Source: Dyella jiangningensis
Lineage (GTDB): Bacteria > Pseudomonadota > Gammaproteobacteria > Xanthomonadales > Rhodanobacteraceae
Direction of reading: 5' to 3'
Assembly: GCF_003264855.1 (NCBI RefSeq)
Contig: NZ_NFZS01000004.1
Location: 248,001-312,000 of the forward strand
Length of the DNA stretch: 64,000 bases
In this document: piece after piece, positions 8,654 through 17,215 of the stretch
Layout of the letters: the number at the start of each line of letters is the position of its first letter
Numbering within the stretch: position 1 is the stretch's first letter
Notes under the pieces: generated by a model
Seen by the model: the letters and a program-made list of their open reading frames with translations, nothing else
Told to the model about the DNA's origin: nothing
The model's database searches: none
Made by a program: the position numbers and the translations under genes

Positions 8654-9925
8654 TCACGGCACGTGCTTTGCCGTACCGTAAGGTGGATGCGTCTCCTGCC
8701 GGATCCAGTCGGCGAGCAAGCGGAAATAGCCATCCGTAATGCGGGTGACGTGACGCGTGCCGTCGGCATCCTGCACGAACTCGTACATGCCGTGGTCGGT
8801 GTGCGGGAATACGTAGAGGTCGATCGGCTTGCCCTGCTGCTTCATCTCCGTCAGGCGTTGCCGCGTGACGGCGTTGGGCGCTTCGCGGTCGTCGCCGGCG
8901 AGCACCCACAGTTGCGGAATGTTCAAGGCACGAATCGCCGCGACGGCGTCGTACCGCCAAACAATGTTGAGATTGTCGTAACGGGCTGCACCTGTACGGC
9001 GCAGGTCGGCTTCCTTTTCGGCGAGCAACGGGCCGGTGAACTCGCCTTCGATGCGATGCAGCCAGGGTTCGTTCGCGAAGCGTTGCTTCACCGCGGCCAG
9101 CTGTTCGTAGCCCGACGTGAAATGCGAGGCCATCACCTGGCCCGCGGCATCCGCCACTTCGCGCGCATGGGCGATGGCCTTGTCGTCGTAACCCTTTTCC
9201 CGCATCTCCAGCACGACCTGCTGTTCGTCCTCTTCCAGCGGCGTCATGACAAGACCAAAACCCACCGCCACATAGTCGGCGTGTGCGAGCGCGGCGGCCC
9301 GCGGCGCAACCCAGCCACCCTGGCTGCCACCGAAGAAGCCGGCCCGCGAGTAGCGTCCCGTCGCCAGCACACGCGCCTGATCCAACGCCGCAGCGGCGTC
9401 GTCGGCCAGCAGCTCGAAGTTCTGCGTGTAATCACCCTCGGACGCGCCGGTGCCGCGCTTGTCGTAGGCGAACACGGCAAGGCCTTCGGCGGCGAACACG
9501 TAGGGATAGTAGCCTCCGATGCCGGGCGTCTTCTCCGAACCGTGCACGAACACGACCAACGGCGGCTTGCCGTTCGTCGATGCGGGCTCGATCAGCACGC
9601 CGGCCAGCTCGGCGCCATGGCTCTTGAAGCGCGTGGGCGTTTCGCGAAGCGCCACGCGCGGCTGCACGACGTAGCTGCCATCGCCCTGGCGCACGCTGAC
9701 GGCGCCGCGTGCGCAATGCACGAGGCCATCCTTGCCGTTGACGTCGCCGCGCCGTCCGTCGATAAAGGTATAGCGCTCCGGTGCGCCGGCACCGCCGGTG
9801 GGATTGGAGATCACGACGGGCGGCTTGCCCGCCTCGCCATACACACCGTAGCGACAGGCGTCGGGTGCAGCCATGCACAGGCCAGCGAACGACAGGCCCA
9901 GCAGGCCGGTGACGAGACGTTTCAT
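8654..9925 (-). CDS. Secreted alpha/beta hydrolase
   Basis: A 423-residue exported hydrolase. It has a signal peptide of about 19 residues (FAGLCMAAPD), then an N-terminal extension with three Cys, and an alpha/beta hydrolase core from about 95. The oxyanion-hole region is VFVHGSE (125-131), the nucleophile Ser201 lies in GGSQGG (199-204), an acid lies in VLAGDDRE, and the catalytic His is in HTDHGMYEF. DKRGTGASEG is typical of dienelactone-hydrolase/BAAT-like peptidases and esterases. Substrate unknown. It and the next gene (9999-11648) run the same way 73 bases apart and may be co-transcribed. Confidence 0.82.
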   Translation of the reverse strand: MKRLVTGLLGLSFAGLCMAAPDACRYGVYGEAGKPPVVISNPTGGAGAPERYTFIDGRRGDVNGKDGLVHCARGAVSVRQGDGSYVVQPRVALRETPTRFKSHGAELAGVLIEPASTNGKPPLVVFVHGSEKTPGIGGYYPYVFAAEGLAVFAYDKRGTGASEGDYTQNFELLADDAAAALDQARVLATGRYSRAGFFGGSQGGWVAPRAAALAHADYVAVGFGLVMTPLEEDEQQVVLEMREKGYDDKAIAHAREVADAAGQVMASHFTSGYEQLAAVKQRFANEPWLHRIEGEFTGPLLAEKEADLRRTGAARYDNLNIVWRYDAVAAIRALNIPQLWVLAGDDREAPNAVTRQRLTEMKQQGKPIDLYVFPHTDHGMYEFVQDADGTRHVTRITDGYFRLLADWIRQETHPPYGTAKHVP

Positions 9926-9998
9926 TCGATGTTCGTGCTCTTCCGTGGGGACGCTGCCACTATAGGCAGCGCCTCGCGTGGAACGCCCCTGCTATTGG

Positions 9999-11648
9999 TC
10001 AGGGCGACGCTGTCTTCGCATCCTTCACTGGCGAGAGGCGCAGGTCCTGGAAGTCGAAGCTGAAGTCGGTCATCGGCGAGATCGGCTGCATGCGAACTTC
10101 GCGCACCTTGCCGTCGGGGTCCAGCGCATAGGTCACGAACGCATCGGCGTTGAGCGAACGATCATCCCAGCGCACGATGAACGTATCGTGCTGCCATGGT
10201 TGCATGTTGCCGGCCAGCTGCGCCGTCTTGGAGAACGTCAGGCGCAGCTTTCCGCCGTGTTGGCTCACCACGATGTCGCCATACCAGGGATCGCGGAACG
10301 TACCGGCATAGCTGGCCAGGGGCAACGACGGCTTGCCGTTCTTGTCGCGCGCGGCCTGGTGCTTCTGCCAGCTGTCGTCCGCGTTGCCTTCGGACTTCTT
10401 GACGGCCGCCGCATAGGCCGCCACCCAATCCTTCTTGTCGCGACCCATGTACGCATCGAGCACGCGATAGGTCACCGCATTGAACGCGGCGCCGGATTCC
10501 TGGTTGGTCAGAACCACCACACCCAGTTTCAGTTCCGGTACCAGCGTGAGGCGCGACACCATGCCGGGCCAGCCGCCCGTGTGCCATACCAGGCGCTGGC
10601 CGCGATAGTCGGAAAGCGACCAGCCTTCGCCGTAGCCGGCAAAGTTGGGACGCATGTCCTTCAGTTCCGGCACCGGCGGCTCGCTGATCTTTATCGGGAT
10701 CAACATCGACCACATCTGCTTCTGGCTGTCCTCGGAGAACAGCGGCTTGCCATTCGGCAACTTGCCGCCCGCGAGCTGCACGTTCATCCACTTGGCCAGG
10801 TCATGCACGCTGGCGTAGATGCCACCCGCACCCGAGTTGTTCGACCACGCCATCGGCGGCACCGGCTTGAGTTCGGTGAAGTTGAACTTGGCGTGGCCCA
10901 TGGCCACGTCCATGCCGGGCTTGAGCGCGGCCATGTCGACCAGCGATTCATCCATGCCCACCGGCTTGAAGATGCGCTCGCGGACGAAGTCGGCATAGCT
11001 CTGCCCGGAGACCTGCTCGATCACCAGCGTGGCCACCGCGAACAGGATGTTGTCGTAGGCGTAGGCGCTGCGGAAACTCGTCGCCAAAGGAACGTTGCGC
11101 AGGCGCTGCACCACTTCCTTGGTGGAATAGGACGTCGGCGGCCAATACAGCAGGTCGCCCGCGCCGAGGCCCAGGCCACTGCGATGCGCGAGCAGATCGC
11201 GCACGCGCATCTCGCGCGTGACATAGGGATCGGACATCTGGAACCAGGGAAGATGATCGATCACGCGATCGTCCATCTTCAGCTTGCCTTCCTCCGCCAG
11301 CATCTGCAGCGATGCCGCGGTGAAGGCCTTGGTATTGGAGGCAATCGCAAACAGCGTGCGGGCGTCCACCGGCTCGGGCTTGCCCTGCTCGCGCAGACCG
11401 TAGCCCTGCTCCAGCACGACCTGCCCATCCTTGACGATGGCTACCGCGATGCCCGGCACGTCGAACTGCTTGCGGACGCTGTCCACGTAGGCGCCGAAGT
11501 CCTGCAGCTGCGCCGGCAAGGCCGGCTGGGCAACGGCAGGCGTGGCGACCGGCGCCGTCGACGGAGCGCTGTTCTGCGCATACACCGGCGCGGCGAGCAC
11601 CAGCATCGCGCAATAGCCGGCCAGGCGTGGAGAGAAGCGTTGGGACAT
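9999..11648 (-). CDS. Secreted serine hydrolase, class C beta-lactamase family (DUF3471 tail)
   Basis: A 549-residue penicillin-binding-protein-like hydrolase. It has a signal peptide of about 24 residues (PVYAQ), then a Pro/Ala linker and the beta-lactamase fold. The active-site SxxK is Ser104-Asn-Thr-Lys107 and the Tyr motif is YAYDN near residue 200; HTGGWPG marks the third motif. The C-terminal 120 residues match the DUF3471 region often found after this fold. Such proteins are usually esterases or D-amino-acid peptidases rather than true beta-lactamases. AGGAG lies about seven bases before ATG 11648; the longer open frame upstream to 12068 runs antisense into the PAP2 gene and is not credible. 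Confidence 0.87.
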   Translation of the reverse strand: MSQRFSPRLAGYCAMLVLAAPVYAQNSAPSTAPVATPAVAQPALPAQLQDFGAYVDSVRKQFDVPGIAVAIVKDGQVVLEQGYGLREQGKPEPVDARTLFAIASNTKAFTAASLQMLAEEGKLKMDDRVIDHLPWFQMSDPYVTREMRVRDLLAHRSGLGLGAGDLLYWPPTSYSTKEVVQRLRNVPLATSFRSAYAYDNILFAVATLVIEQVSGQSYADFVRERIFKPVGMDESLVDMAALKPGMDVAMGHAKFNFTELKPVPPMAWSNNSGAGGIYASVHDLAKWMNVQLAGGKLPNGKPLFSEDSQKQMWSMLIPIKISEPPVPELKDMRPNFAGYGEGWSLSDYRGQRLVWHTGGWPGMVSRLTLVPELKLGVVVLTNQESGAAFNAVTYRVLDAYMGRDKKDWVAAYAAAVKKSEGNADDSWQKHQAARDKNGKPSLPLASYAGTFRDPWYGDIVVSQHGGKLRLTFSKTAQLAGNMQPWQHDTFIVRWDDRSLNADAFVTYALDPDGKVREVRMQPISPMTDFSFDFQDLRLSPVKDAKTASP

Positions 11649-11788
11649 CGCGGGCTCCTGGGCTGTGGATCGCGACACTATCGCGGCAAACGCAAGCACA
11701 GGCCAGCACTGGAAGTCATGGGTGCAGGCAGGCTCGACGCGGGCCTGTCCACCGAAGATGATGTGCGCGCTCCCCAAGGACTCGCCCG

Positions 11789-12571
11789 ATGAACGACCCG
11801 GTGGAATGGATCGCCACGCATGCCCTCGCGCTCTGGGCAGCCCTGCTGTTGCTCGCCTGCCTCGCAGGCGATATCGCATGGCAGTGGAACCGGCGCCAGC
11901 GCGAAACGGCACTGCGCCTGGGCCATGAGCCCACGATGATACGGGCGCGCACGGTGGTGACGCTGTCGATCGCGGCCCTGCTGCTCTTCGCGGCCTTGGC
12001 GCTCGCGTTGGGCATGGAGGCCGGACTATCCCGCTTCGATACGGCGCTTGCCGAGGATCTGCGCGCACGCATGCAGCCTTCCACGCTGAGCGTCGTGGCC
12101 TTCGTCTCGCACTTCGGCGACCTGGGTTCGGTCGCGACCGCCACCGTGCTGGTCCTGGCGGTACTGCTGCTGCGTCGCCAACCGCAGCTGGCCACCTGCT
12201 GGGCGATCGCCATGGCCGGCATCGTGCCGCTCAACAGCGGATTGAAGGCCCTGTTCCAACGGCCACGCCCATTGCACAGCCACGGCTTCATCGTCGAACA
12301 CGGCTGGAGCTTTCCCAGCGGCCACGCGTTCGGCGCGATCGTGTTCTACGGCATGCTGGCATACGTGTTGCTGCGCCTGTCCGCGCACCGCTGGCATCGA
12401 CTCGTCGTTGCCCTGGCGGTGGCCATGGTCACGGTCATCGGACTGAGCCGCATCGTGTTGCAGGTGCATTACTTCAGCGACGTGATGGCCGGTTACGCGA
12501 GCGGACTGGTGTGGCTGGTACTGTGCATCGCCGGCACCGAAGCCTGGAGACGCCGTCACCCCGCGTTGTAG
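11789..12571 (+). CDS. PAP2-family membrane phosphatase
   Basis: A 260-residue integral membrane phosphatase with about six helices. The three catalytic signatures are intact: K153xxxxRPRP (to 161), PSGH 176-179, and SR-x5-H-x3-D at about 210-221 (SRIVLQVHYFSD). Family members dephosphorylate undecaprenyl pyrophosphate, phosphatidylglycerol phosphate or lipid A; which one applies here cannot be told. AAGGA lies eight bases before the ATG. It is divergent from the serine hydrolase. Its stop codon TAG lies inside a genomic repeat unit, so the last residues may have been set by repeat insertion. Confidence 0.88.
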   Translation: MNDPVEWIATHALALWAALLLLACLAGDIAWQWNRRQRETALRLGHEPTMIRARTVVTLSIAALLLFAALALALGMEAGLSRFDTALAEDLRARMQPSTLSVVAFVSHFGDLGSVATATVLVLAVLLLRRQPQLATCWAIAMAGIVPLNSGLKALFQRPRPLHSHGFIVEHGWSFPSGHAFGAIVFYGMLAYVLLRLSAHRWHRLVVALAVAMVTVIGLSRIVLQVHYFSDVMAGYASGLVWLVLCIAGTEAWRRRHPAL

Positions 12572-12591
12572 GAGCGCATCCGGTGCGCGAT
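12567..12591. repeat. Half copy of the GTAGGAGCGCACC palindromic repeat
   Basis: One arm only (TTGTAGGAGCGCATCCGGTG then CGCGA) of the two-armed element found whole at 15621, 20440, 35854 and 40741. It supplies the TAG stop of the PAP2 gene. Confidence 0.75.
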
Positions 12592-12616
12592 CTCAACGCG
12601 ACATTCACCGCACTCG

Positions 12617-13114
12617 CTATTTAGCCGAGTACATACGCTCGTGCAGGAATCGCCTGGTCTCGTCGTCCGGCACGCCAAGCCAGGTCAGCTCGTCGTTGGT
12701 CGGGGCGTTGCTGGTGAGATCCGAGGCGTCCACCTTGCGCCGCGCGAACAGTCCCGTCATCTCGTGGGCCTGCGCGTCGTACAGCACCATGATGCGCTCG
12801 GTAGGACAGTCGTGCGGCTTGCATGCCACGGCCAGCCATCGTTCGCGACCGGCCACCTCCACCCTCTGTGCCGGCGTGGATCGCTGGTCGTGCCGCGTCC
12901 AGGCAGGCAACTGGCTCGTGCCCGACATGGCCGCAAATGCCAGCGAGAAATCCGGCCGTTGCAAAAGCCCGTAGAAATAGAGCGTGCCGCTCTTGTCCAG
13001 GGTAGGAACAGGCGGGGCGACGGCTTCCCGCACGGGGTCCGCCGCCTGATCGCGTTGCGTCGAACAGGCGGCCATCGTCATCGACAATACCAACAGGACA
13101 GCACGACAAGTCAT
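12617..13114 (-). CDS. Ivy-family lysozyme inhibitor, lipoprotein form
   Basis: A 165-residue protein. The diagnostic loop CKPHDC is at residues 98-103 within WLAVACKPHDCPTERIMVLYD. In Ivy (inhibitor of vertebrate lysozyme) this Cys-bridged loop plugs the active site of C-type lysozyme. The N-terminus is a lipoprotein signal with MAAC ending at Cys17, so it should be membrane-anchored, unlike soluble periplasmic E. coli Ivy. AAGGGG precedes the ATG. It would protect the cell wall from host or rival lysozymes. Family assignment rests on the loop, fold-length match and export signal. Confidence 0.8.
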   Translation of the reverse strand: MTCRAVLLVLSMTMAACSTQRDQAADPVREAVAPPVPTLDKSGTLYFYGLLQRPDFSLAFAAMSGTSQLPAWTRHDQRSTPAQRVEVAGRERWLAVACKPHDCPTERIMVLYDAQAHEMTGLFARRKVDASDLTSNAPTNDELTWLGVPDDETRRFLHERMYSAK

Positions 13115-13187
13115 TGAAAACCCCTTCGATGCCAGAGTGCGCCGAGCCGTCGGCGCACCAGCAAAGCCGGTGTCTCCGTACGCCCTA

Positions 13188-15455
13188 TCAGGTCAGCTTG
13201 CGAGCGGCGGCGACGATATCCGCCTCGCCCGGCAGCACCAGCAGTGCGGCACCCGCAAGCGGTGTGTAGGTATCCGCACCCACCACTCGCTGCAGCGGCG
13301 TGGCGCCATGGCCGCCTTCCACGATGGCGGTGATGATGCCTTCGCCTACACCCGCACTGCGCCGACCTTCATCCAGCACAATGATGCGTTTCGCCGATTC
13401 TGCCTGTTCCGCGATGAAGGCGTTGTTGAGAGGAGCGAGCCAACGCAAGTCGACCACGCGCACGCTCCAACCGAGCTCTTGCGTGATCGTCTTCGCCGCA
13501 CGCAACGACATCGGCACGCCATTGCCGAAAGTGAAAATCACCAGGTCGTTGGCGTCGCCGTCATACACACGACCTTCGCCCAAGGTCATCGCTTCGCCGG
13601 GCTCGGGATACGCGAACTGCCACTGGCCATCGCCGGCTTCGTACAGATCCTTGGTCATGTACAGCGCAATGGGTTCGAGATACGCGCAGACGCGGCCATC
13701 GACCTTCGCCAATGCCGTCATCGTGCGCAGCATGGTGGCGGCGTCGTCGCCACGGCTCGGCGAACCGACCACGAGGCCGGGAATATCGCGCAACGCGGCG
13801 ATCGAATTGTCGTTGTGGAAATGGCCGCCGAAACCCTTCTGATAACCCAGGCTCGCCACGCGCATCACCATCGGGTTGCGGTACTGGTCGTTGGAGAAGA
13901 ACTGCAGCGAAGCCGCTTCGCCGCGAATCTGGTCGCAGGCGTTGTGGAAATACGCGAGGTACTGGATTTCCGGCAGGGGCAGCATGCCCATGTTCGCGTA
14001 GCCCTGCGCGAGGCCCAGGATGATCGTCTCGTCCAGCAGCGTGTTGAACACGCGGCTGCCCTTGAACGTCTTGTGCAGGCCCTTGGTGACGGTATACACG
14101 CCGCCCTTCTGCGCGACGTCCTCGCCGAACAGCAGCGACTCGGGATACTTCGCCATGATGTCGTGCAACGCCTGGCCGATCTGGATGGCCAGATGACGCG
14201 GCGCCTGCTTCTCGGGAAGCTTGTCTTCGCCGCCGAACGCAGCGACGCGACGGTGCTGGTAATCCGTGCGCTCGGCTTCAGCCTTCACCGCATCCGGCGT
14301 ATACGGCGCCAGTGGCTTCATGACCTGCTCGAGCGTGGTCAGGCGCGGGCGCCGATCGGCATCTTCGGCCGCCTCGAAGCAACGCTTGCGCGTGGCTTCG
14401 TACAGCGCGAGCAGCGATTCCTTGTTGTACAGGCCGGAGGACAAGGCGATTTCGGCGGAACGCAGCAGCGGATCGCTGGCCTCCACCGCAAACAGTTCCT
14501 CCACGCTGCGCCACTCGATTTCGAAATCGGTACCGGCATGGCCCATGACACGCGTGGTGCGCAGATGCAGGAAGGTCGGACGGCGCGTGGTGCGGCAGTG
14601 CTCCACCGCCTCCTGCACTTGCGCATAACCGTTCGCAAGATCGAGGCCGTCGGCAAAGAAATAATCGAGGTCCGCGCGATGGCGGAAATTATTCGCCACC
14701 CATCCGCTCGGCGTCTTCACGGAGATGCCGATACCGTTGTCCTCGCACACGTAGAGCACGGGCGCCGGCAGCTTCTGGTACGCCGTCCAGGCCGCGGCGT
14801 TGAAAGCAGTCTGCGCCGTGGCGTGGTTCGACGAGGCATCGCCGAACGAGCAGACGGTGATGCTGTCCTCGGGAATCGGCAGCTTGTGGCCGATGCGCCG
14901 TGCCTGCTCGATGGCAACGGCCGTGCCCAATGCCTTGGGCAAGTGCGAGGCGATGGTCGACGTCTGCGGCAACACCCACAACGGCTTGCTGCCCCACACC
15001 TTGTGGCGACCGCCCGAGGCGGGATCTTCCATGCTGGCGGCGAACGACAGCGCCGAATCCATCACCGGATCCATGCCGGGCAGCTTGCGGAAACGCTCGG
15101 CCATGAAGCCGCCGGAGCGGTAATGCAGGAACGCGGGATCGGTATGACGCGTGAGACGCGCCACCATCGCGTTGCCTTCATGGCCGCTGGAACCGATGGT
15201 GTAGAACACCTTGTTCTGCACACGCAACACGCGCGCCATCAGGTCGAGGTGCCGGCTGATCAGCTGCGATTCGAGCAGCTCGCGAAAGCCCTTCGCGTCG
15301 AGCGAACTGCCGGGAAGCACGGGCGAATGGTCACCGTGGGGCGCCTGCACCTCGCCATGCCAGAGCTGCACGAACTCGGTGAAGTTCTGGTCGACGATTT
15401 CAGCGCGGTTGAAACCCTTGTGGCGTGCCGTGAGGGAGTACGGGATGGCGGTCAT
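13188..15455 (-). CDS. Thiamine-diphosphate 2-oxoacid dehydrogenase E1, fused alpha and beta subunits
   Basis: A 755-residue E1 component decarboxylating a 2-oxo acid, probably a branched-chain type. The alpha half contains the ThDP/Mg motif GDASSNHATAQTAFNAA (205-221) and the E1 phosphorylation-loop-like HYRSGGF; the beta half (from about 400) has LLFGEDVAQKGGVYTVTKGL and the transketolase C-terminal domain (LIVLDEGRRSAGVGEGI). In many bacteria these are separate genes; here they form one polypeptide. No E2 lipoyl transferase or E3 gene lies beside it, so partners must be elsewhere. Substrate not determined by sequence alone. Confidence 0.88.
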   Translation of the reverse strand: MTAIPYSLTARHKGFNRAEIVDQNFTEFVQLWHGEVQAPHGDHSPVLPGSSLDAKGFRELLESQLISRHLDLMARVLRVQNKVFYTIGSSGHEGNAMVARLTRHTDPAFLHYRSGGFMAERFRKLPGMDPVMDSALSFAASMEDPASGGRHKVWGSKPLWVLPQTSTIASHLPKALGTAVAIEQARRIGHKLPIPEDSITVCSFGDASSNHATAQTAFNAAAWTAYQKLPAPVLYVCEDNGIGISVKTPSGWVANNFRHRADLDYFFADGLDLANGYAQVQEAVEHCRTTRRPTFLHLRTTRVMGHAGTDFEIEWRSVEELFAVEASDPLLRSAEIALSSGLYNKESLLALYEATRKRCFEAAEDADRRPRLTTLEQVMKPLAPYTPDAVKAEAERTDYQHRRVAAFGGEDKLPEKQAPRHLAIQIGQALHDIMAKYPESLLFGEDVAQKGGVYTVTKGLHKTFKGSRVFNTLLDETIILGLAQGYANMGMLPLPEIQYLAYFHNACDQIRGEAASLQFFSNDQYRNPMVMRVASLGYQKGFGGHFHNDNSIAALRDIPGLVVGSPSRGDDAATMLRTMTALAKVDGRVCAYLEPIALYMTKDLYEAGDGQWQFAYPEPGEAMTLGEGRVYDGDANDLVIFTFGNGVPMSLRAAKTITQELGWSVRVVDLRWLAPLNNAFIAEQAESAKRIIVLDEGRRSAGVGEGIITAIVEGGHGATPLQRVVGADTYTPLAGAALLVLPGEADIVAAARKLT

Positions 15456-15620
15456 GGTGTCTCGTCAACGAACGGCCGCGGTGGCGGCGTATAGGGGAAC
15501 AGAGTTGCGCCTCATGCGAAGCGCGTATTCCCTCTCCCCTTTGGGTGACCAAAGGGCATCCCCGGGGGAGAGAGGGTTGGGGCGAAGGGCGGAGGCTCGC
15601 GAAAGAACTGCCGGCTCTCC

Positions 15621-15708
15621 TTGTAGGAGCGCACCCAGTGCGCGACCGCAGCGCCACGGCCGCCATGCTCCGTAGGCTTTTCGCGCACTGGGTGCGCTCC
15701 TACAAAAA
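15621..15708. repeat. GTAGGAGCGCACC palindromic repeat, complete copy
   Basis: Arms TTGTAGGAGCGCACCCAGTG(CGCGA) and (TCGCG)CACTGGGTGCGCTCCTACAA are inverted copies about 40 bases apart. Just before the right arm is the shared word CGTAGGCTTT. The same layout recurs at four other gene boundaries in this window. It is a REP-like intergenic element able to form a long hairpin. Confidence 0.9.
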
Positions 15709-15743
15709 GCTTGTCGACTCTCGCAGGAGACGACCGCGCGGGC

Positions 15744-16134
15744 TCGAAGCATGCTTCGTAGCAATGTCATCGCGAGCACCCGCCCCTCACCTCAGTCCTC
15801 TCCCCGGAGGGGAGAGGAAGACAAGCAAGCGCGCAGATCAGCCCTCTCCCCTCCGGGGAGAGGGCTGGGGTGAGGGGCCCATCTTGCGATACGGCCAGGT
15901 CGAAGCATGCTCCGTAGCAACATCATCGCGAACACCCGCCCCTCACCTCGGTCCTCTCCCCGGAGGGGGGAGGAAGACAAGCAAGAGCGCAGACCAGCCC
16001 CCTCTCCCCACCGGGGAGAGGGTTGGGGTGAGGGGCCAATCTTGCGATACGGCCAGGTCGAAGCATGCTCCGTAGCATCATCATCGCGAGCACCCGCCCC
16101 TCACCTCAGTCCTCTCCCCGGAGGGGAGAGGAAG
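15744..16134. repeat. About 157-bp tandem repeat, two and a half copies
   Basis: Units begin with TCGAAGCATGCTYCGTAGCA at 15744, 15900 and 16058 (periods 156 and 158). Each holds the words CACCCGCCCCTCACCT and an inverted pair CCTCTCCCCGGAGGGGAGAGG, then GGGGTGAGGGGCC and a CTTGCGATACGGCCAGG tail. The third copy is cut short and runs into the 3' end of the nucleotidyltransferase gene. With the palindrome at 15621 this fills the 650 bases between the E1 gene and that gene; no other coding capacity is seen there. Confidence 0.9.
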
Positions 16135-16600
16135 TGAGAGCGCGCAACGACTTCGCCCGCGCCAGGTCTTTTTCTCGACCAAAGCTTTCAAGAATACGAA
16201 TCTGGTCATCGACCGACGGCATGGGCACGGCAAGACCATTCAGGCCGGCCAGCAGGAGGCGACCTGCCGATACGGGCTTCCATCCGTCGCCCTGGTTCAG
16301 CTCCAGCCCGCCCATCACTTCGACCGGCAATCCGGGAAAACGGAATCGCGCGAAATGGGAGCGGAAACGCTCTGCGCCCGCAGGCTCGTACACATGCTCA
16401 CGGCGATCGGCCCACAGCGTCATCAAGCGTTCGGCATCCCCGCGCGAGGTGAGTACATCCACGTCCGCCACGCTTACATCCGCACCGGCCAGCAACGCGG
16501 CCGCACTGCCGATCACGCACCACGGATCGACACAATGCACGTGCAGCTCCGGCACGATCTCGGCCAACGTGGCATACAGCGCGGGCGTGACATGGCTCAT
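16106..16600 (-). CDS. Small nucleotidyltransferase-like protein
   Basis: A 164-residue protein with the minimal nucleotidyltransferase pattern VIGSAAALLAG followed by VADVDVLTS (about 30-55), i.e. the GS...DxD metal-binding arrangement. Function unknown; similar short proteins are annotated as nucleotidyltransferase-fold or kanamycin-type enzymes. ATG 16600 overlaps the upstream GNAT stop as ATGA, which decides the start over 16615. The last eight residues (SSPLRGED) are encoded by the inserted tandem repeat, so the original C-terminus has probably been replaced. Confidence 0.7.
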   Translation of the reverse strand: MSHVTPALYATLAEIVPELHVHCVDPWCVIGSAAALLAGADVSVADVDVLTSRGDAERLMTLWADRREHVYEPAGAERFRSHFARFRFPGLPVEVMGGLELNQGDGWKPVSAGRLLLAGLNGLAVPMPSVDDQIRILESFGREKDLARAKSLRALTSSPLRGED

Positions 16601-17136
16601 GCGCGTCGACGCCATTGTTCACGGGACTGGCCCCAGATCTCGACGATCACGTGCTCGAATGGCGGTGGCAACTGGCCGGGGCCACGCAAGGTCGAACCGA
16701 GCTTGCGCGCGACGATCTGCGATGCCGTGTTGTCGGGTGCGATGGTGTGGATCACTTCGGTCCAGCCGAGCGTGTCGAAGGCCCAGTCGATGGCGGCCGC
16801 GGCGCCCTCGGTTGCGTAGCCCTTGCCCCAGGCGTCACGCACGATGCCCCAGCCCACTTCGGTGCCGGGCCAGCCTTCGGGTTGCCATGGTCCCAGACGT
16901 CCGATCCAGCGCCCACTGCTTTTTTCGATCACCGAGAACATGGCGAAGCCCTGGATCGCCCACGCACCGACCATCGAGAGAAAACCACGCCACGCGGTGG
17001 CGCGCGGTTGCGGACCACCGATATGGCGTGAGTTTTCCTCGTCGGCCATCAGCGCCGCCCAGCCTTCGAAATCCTCCGCCTGCGTGGGGCGGAGGATGAG
17101 TCGATCGGTTTCGATGCGAATGTCTTGCCAGCTCAT
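16597..17136 (-). CDS. GNAT-family N-acetyltransferase (RimJ/RimL type)
   Basis: A 179-residue acetyltransferase using acetyl-CoA. It has the RimJ/RimL opening IETDRLILRPTQAEDFEGW, a central beta strand (WIGRLGPWQPEGW), and the CoA-binding stretch VRDAWGKGYATEGAAAAI at about 100-120, a variant of the QxxGxG/A loop. ATIAPDNTASQ-type motif HTIAPDNTASQIVARKLG is typical of the clade. ATG 17136 has GGAG eight bases ahead. It is translationally coupled (ATGA) to the nucleotidyltransferase. Acceptor unknown. Confidence 0.85.
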   Translation of the reverse strand: MSWQDIRIETDRLILRPTQAEDFEGWAALMADEENSRHIGGPQPRATAWRGFLSMVGAWAIQGFAMFSVIEKSSGRWIGRLGPWQPEGWPGTEVGWGIVRDAWGKGYATEGAAAAIDWAFDTLGWTEVIHTIAPDNTASQIVARKLGSTLRGPGQLPPPFEHVIVEIWGQSREQWRRRA

Positions 17137-17215
17137 GCCAGGCACTCCGTCGCTATGGCTTCGTCTATCTCTGCGTCGTCCCGGCAAGGGTCGGGATGGC
17201 GGCGACCGCGAAGCA

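Noticed and set aside
9999-11648. True beta-lactamase resistance gene
   Set aside because: The fold and SxxK are right, but the DUF3471 tail and 549-residue length point to an esterase/peptidase-type relative.
15744-16134. Tandem repeats considered as a CRISPR array
   Set aside because: Units are about 157 bp with no distinct spacers, and no cas genes are near.
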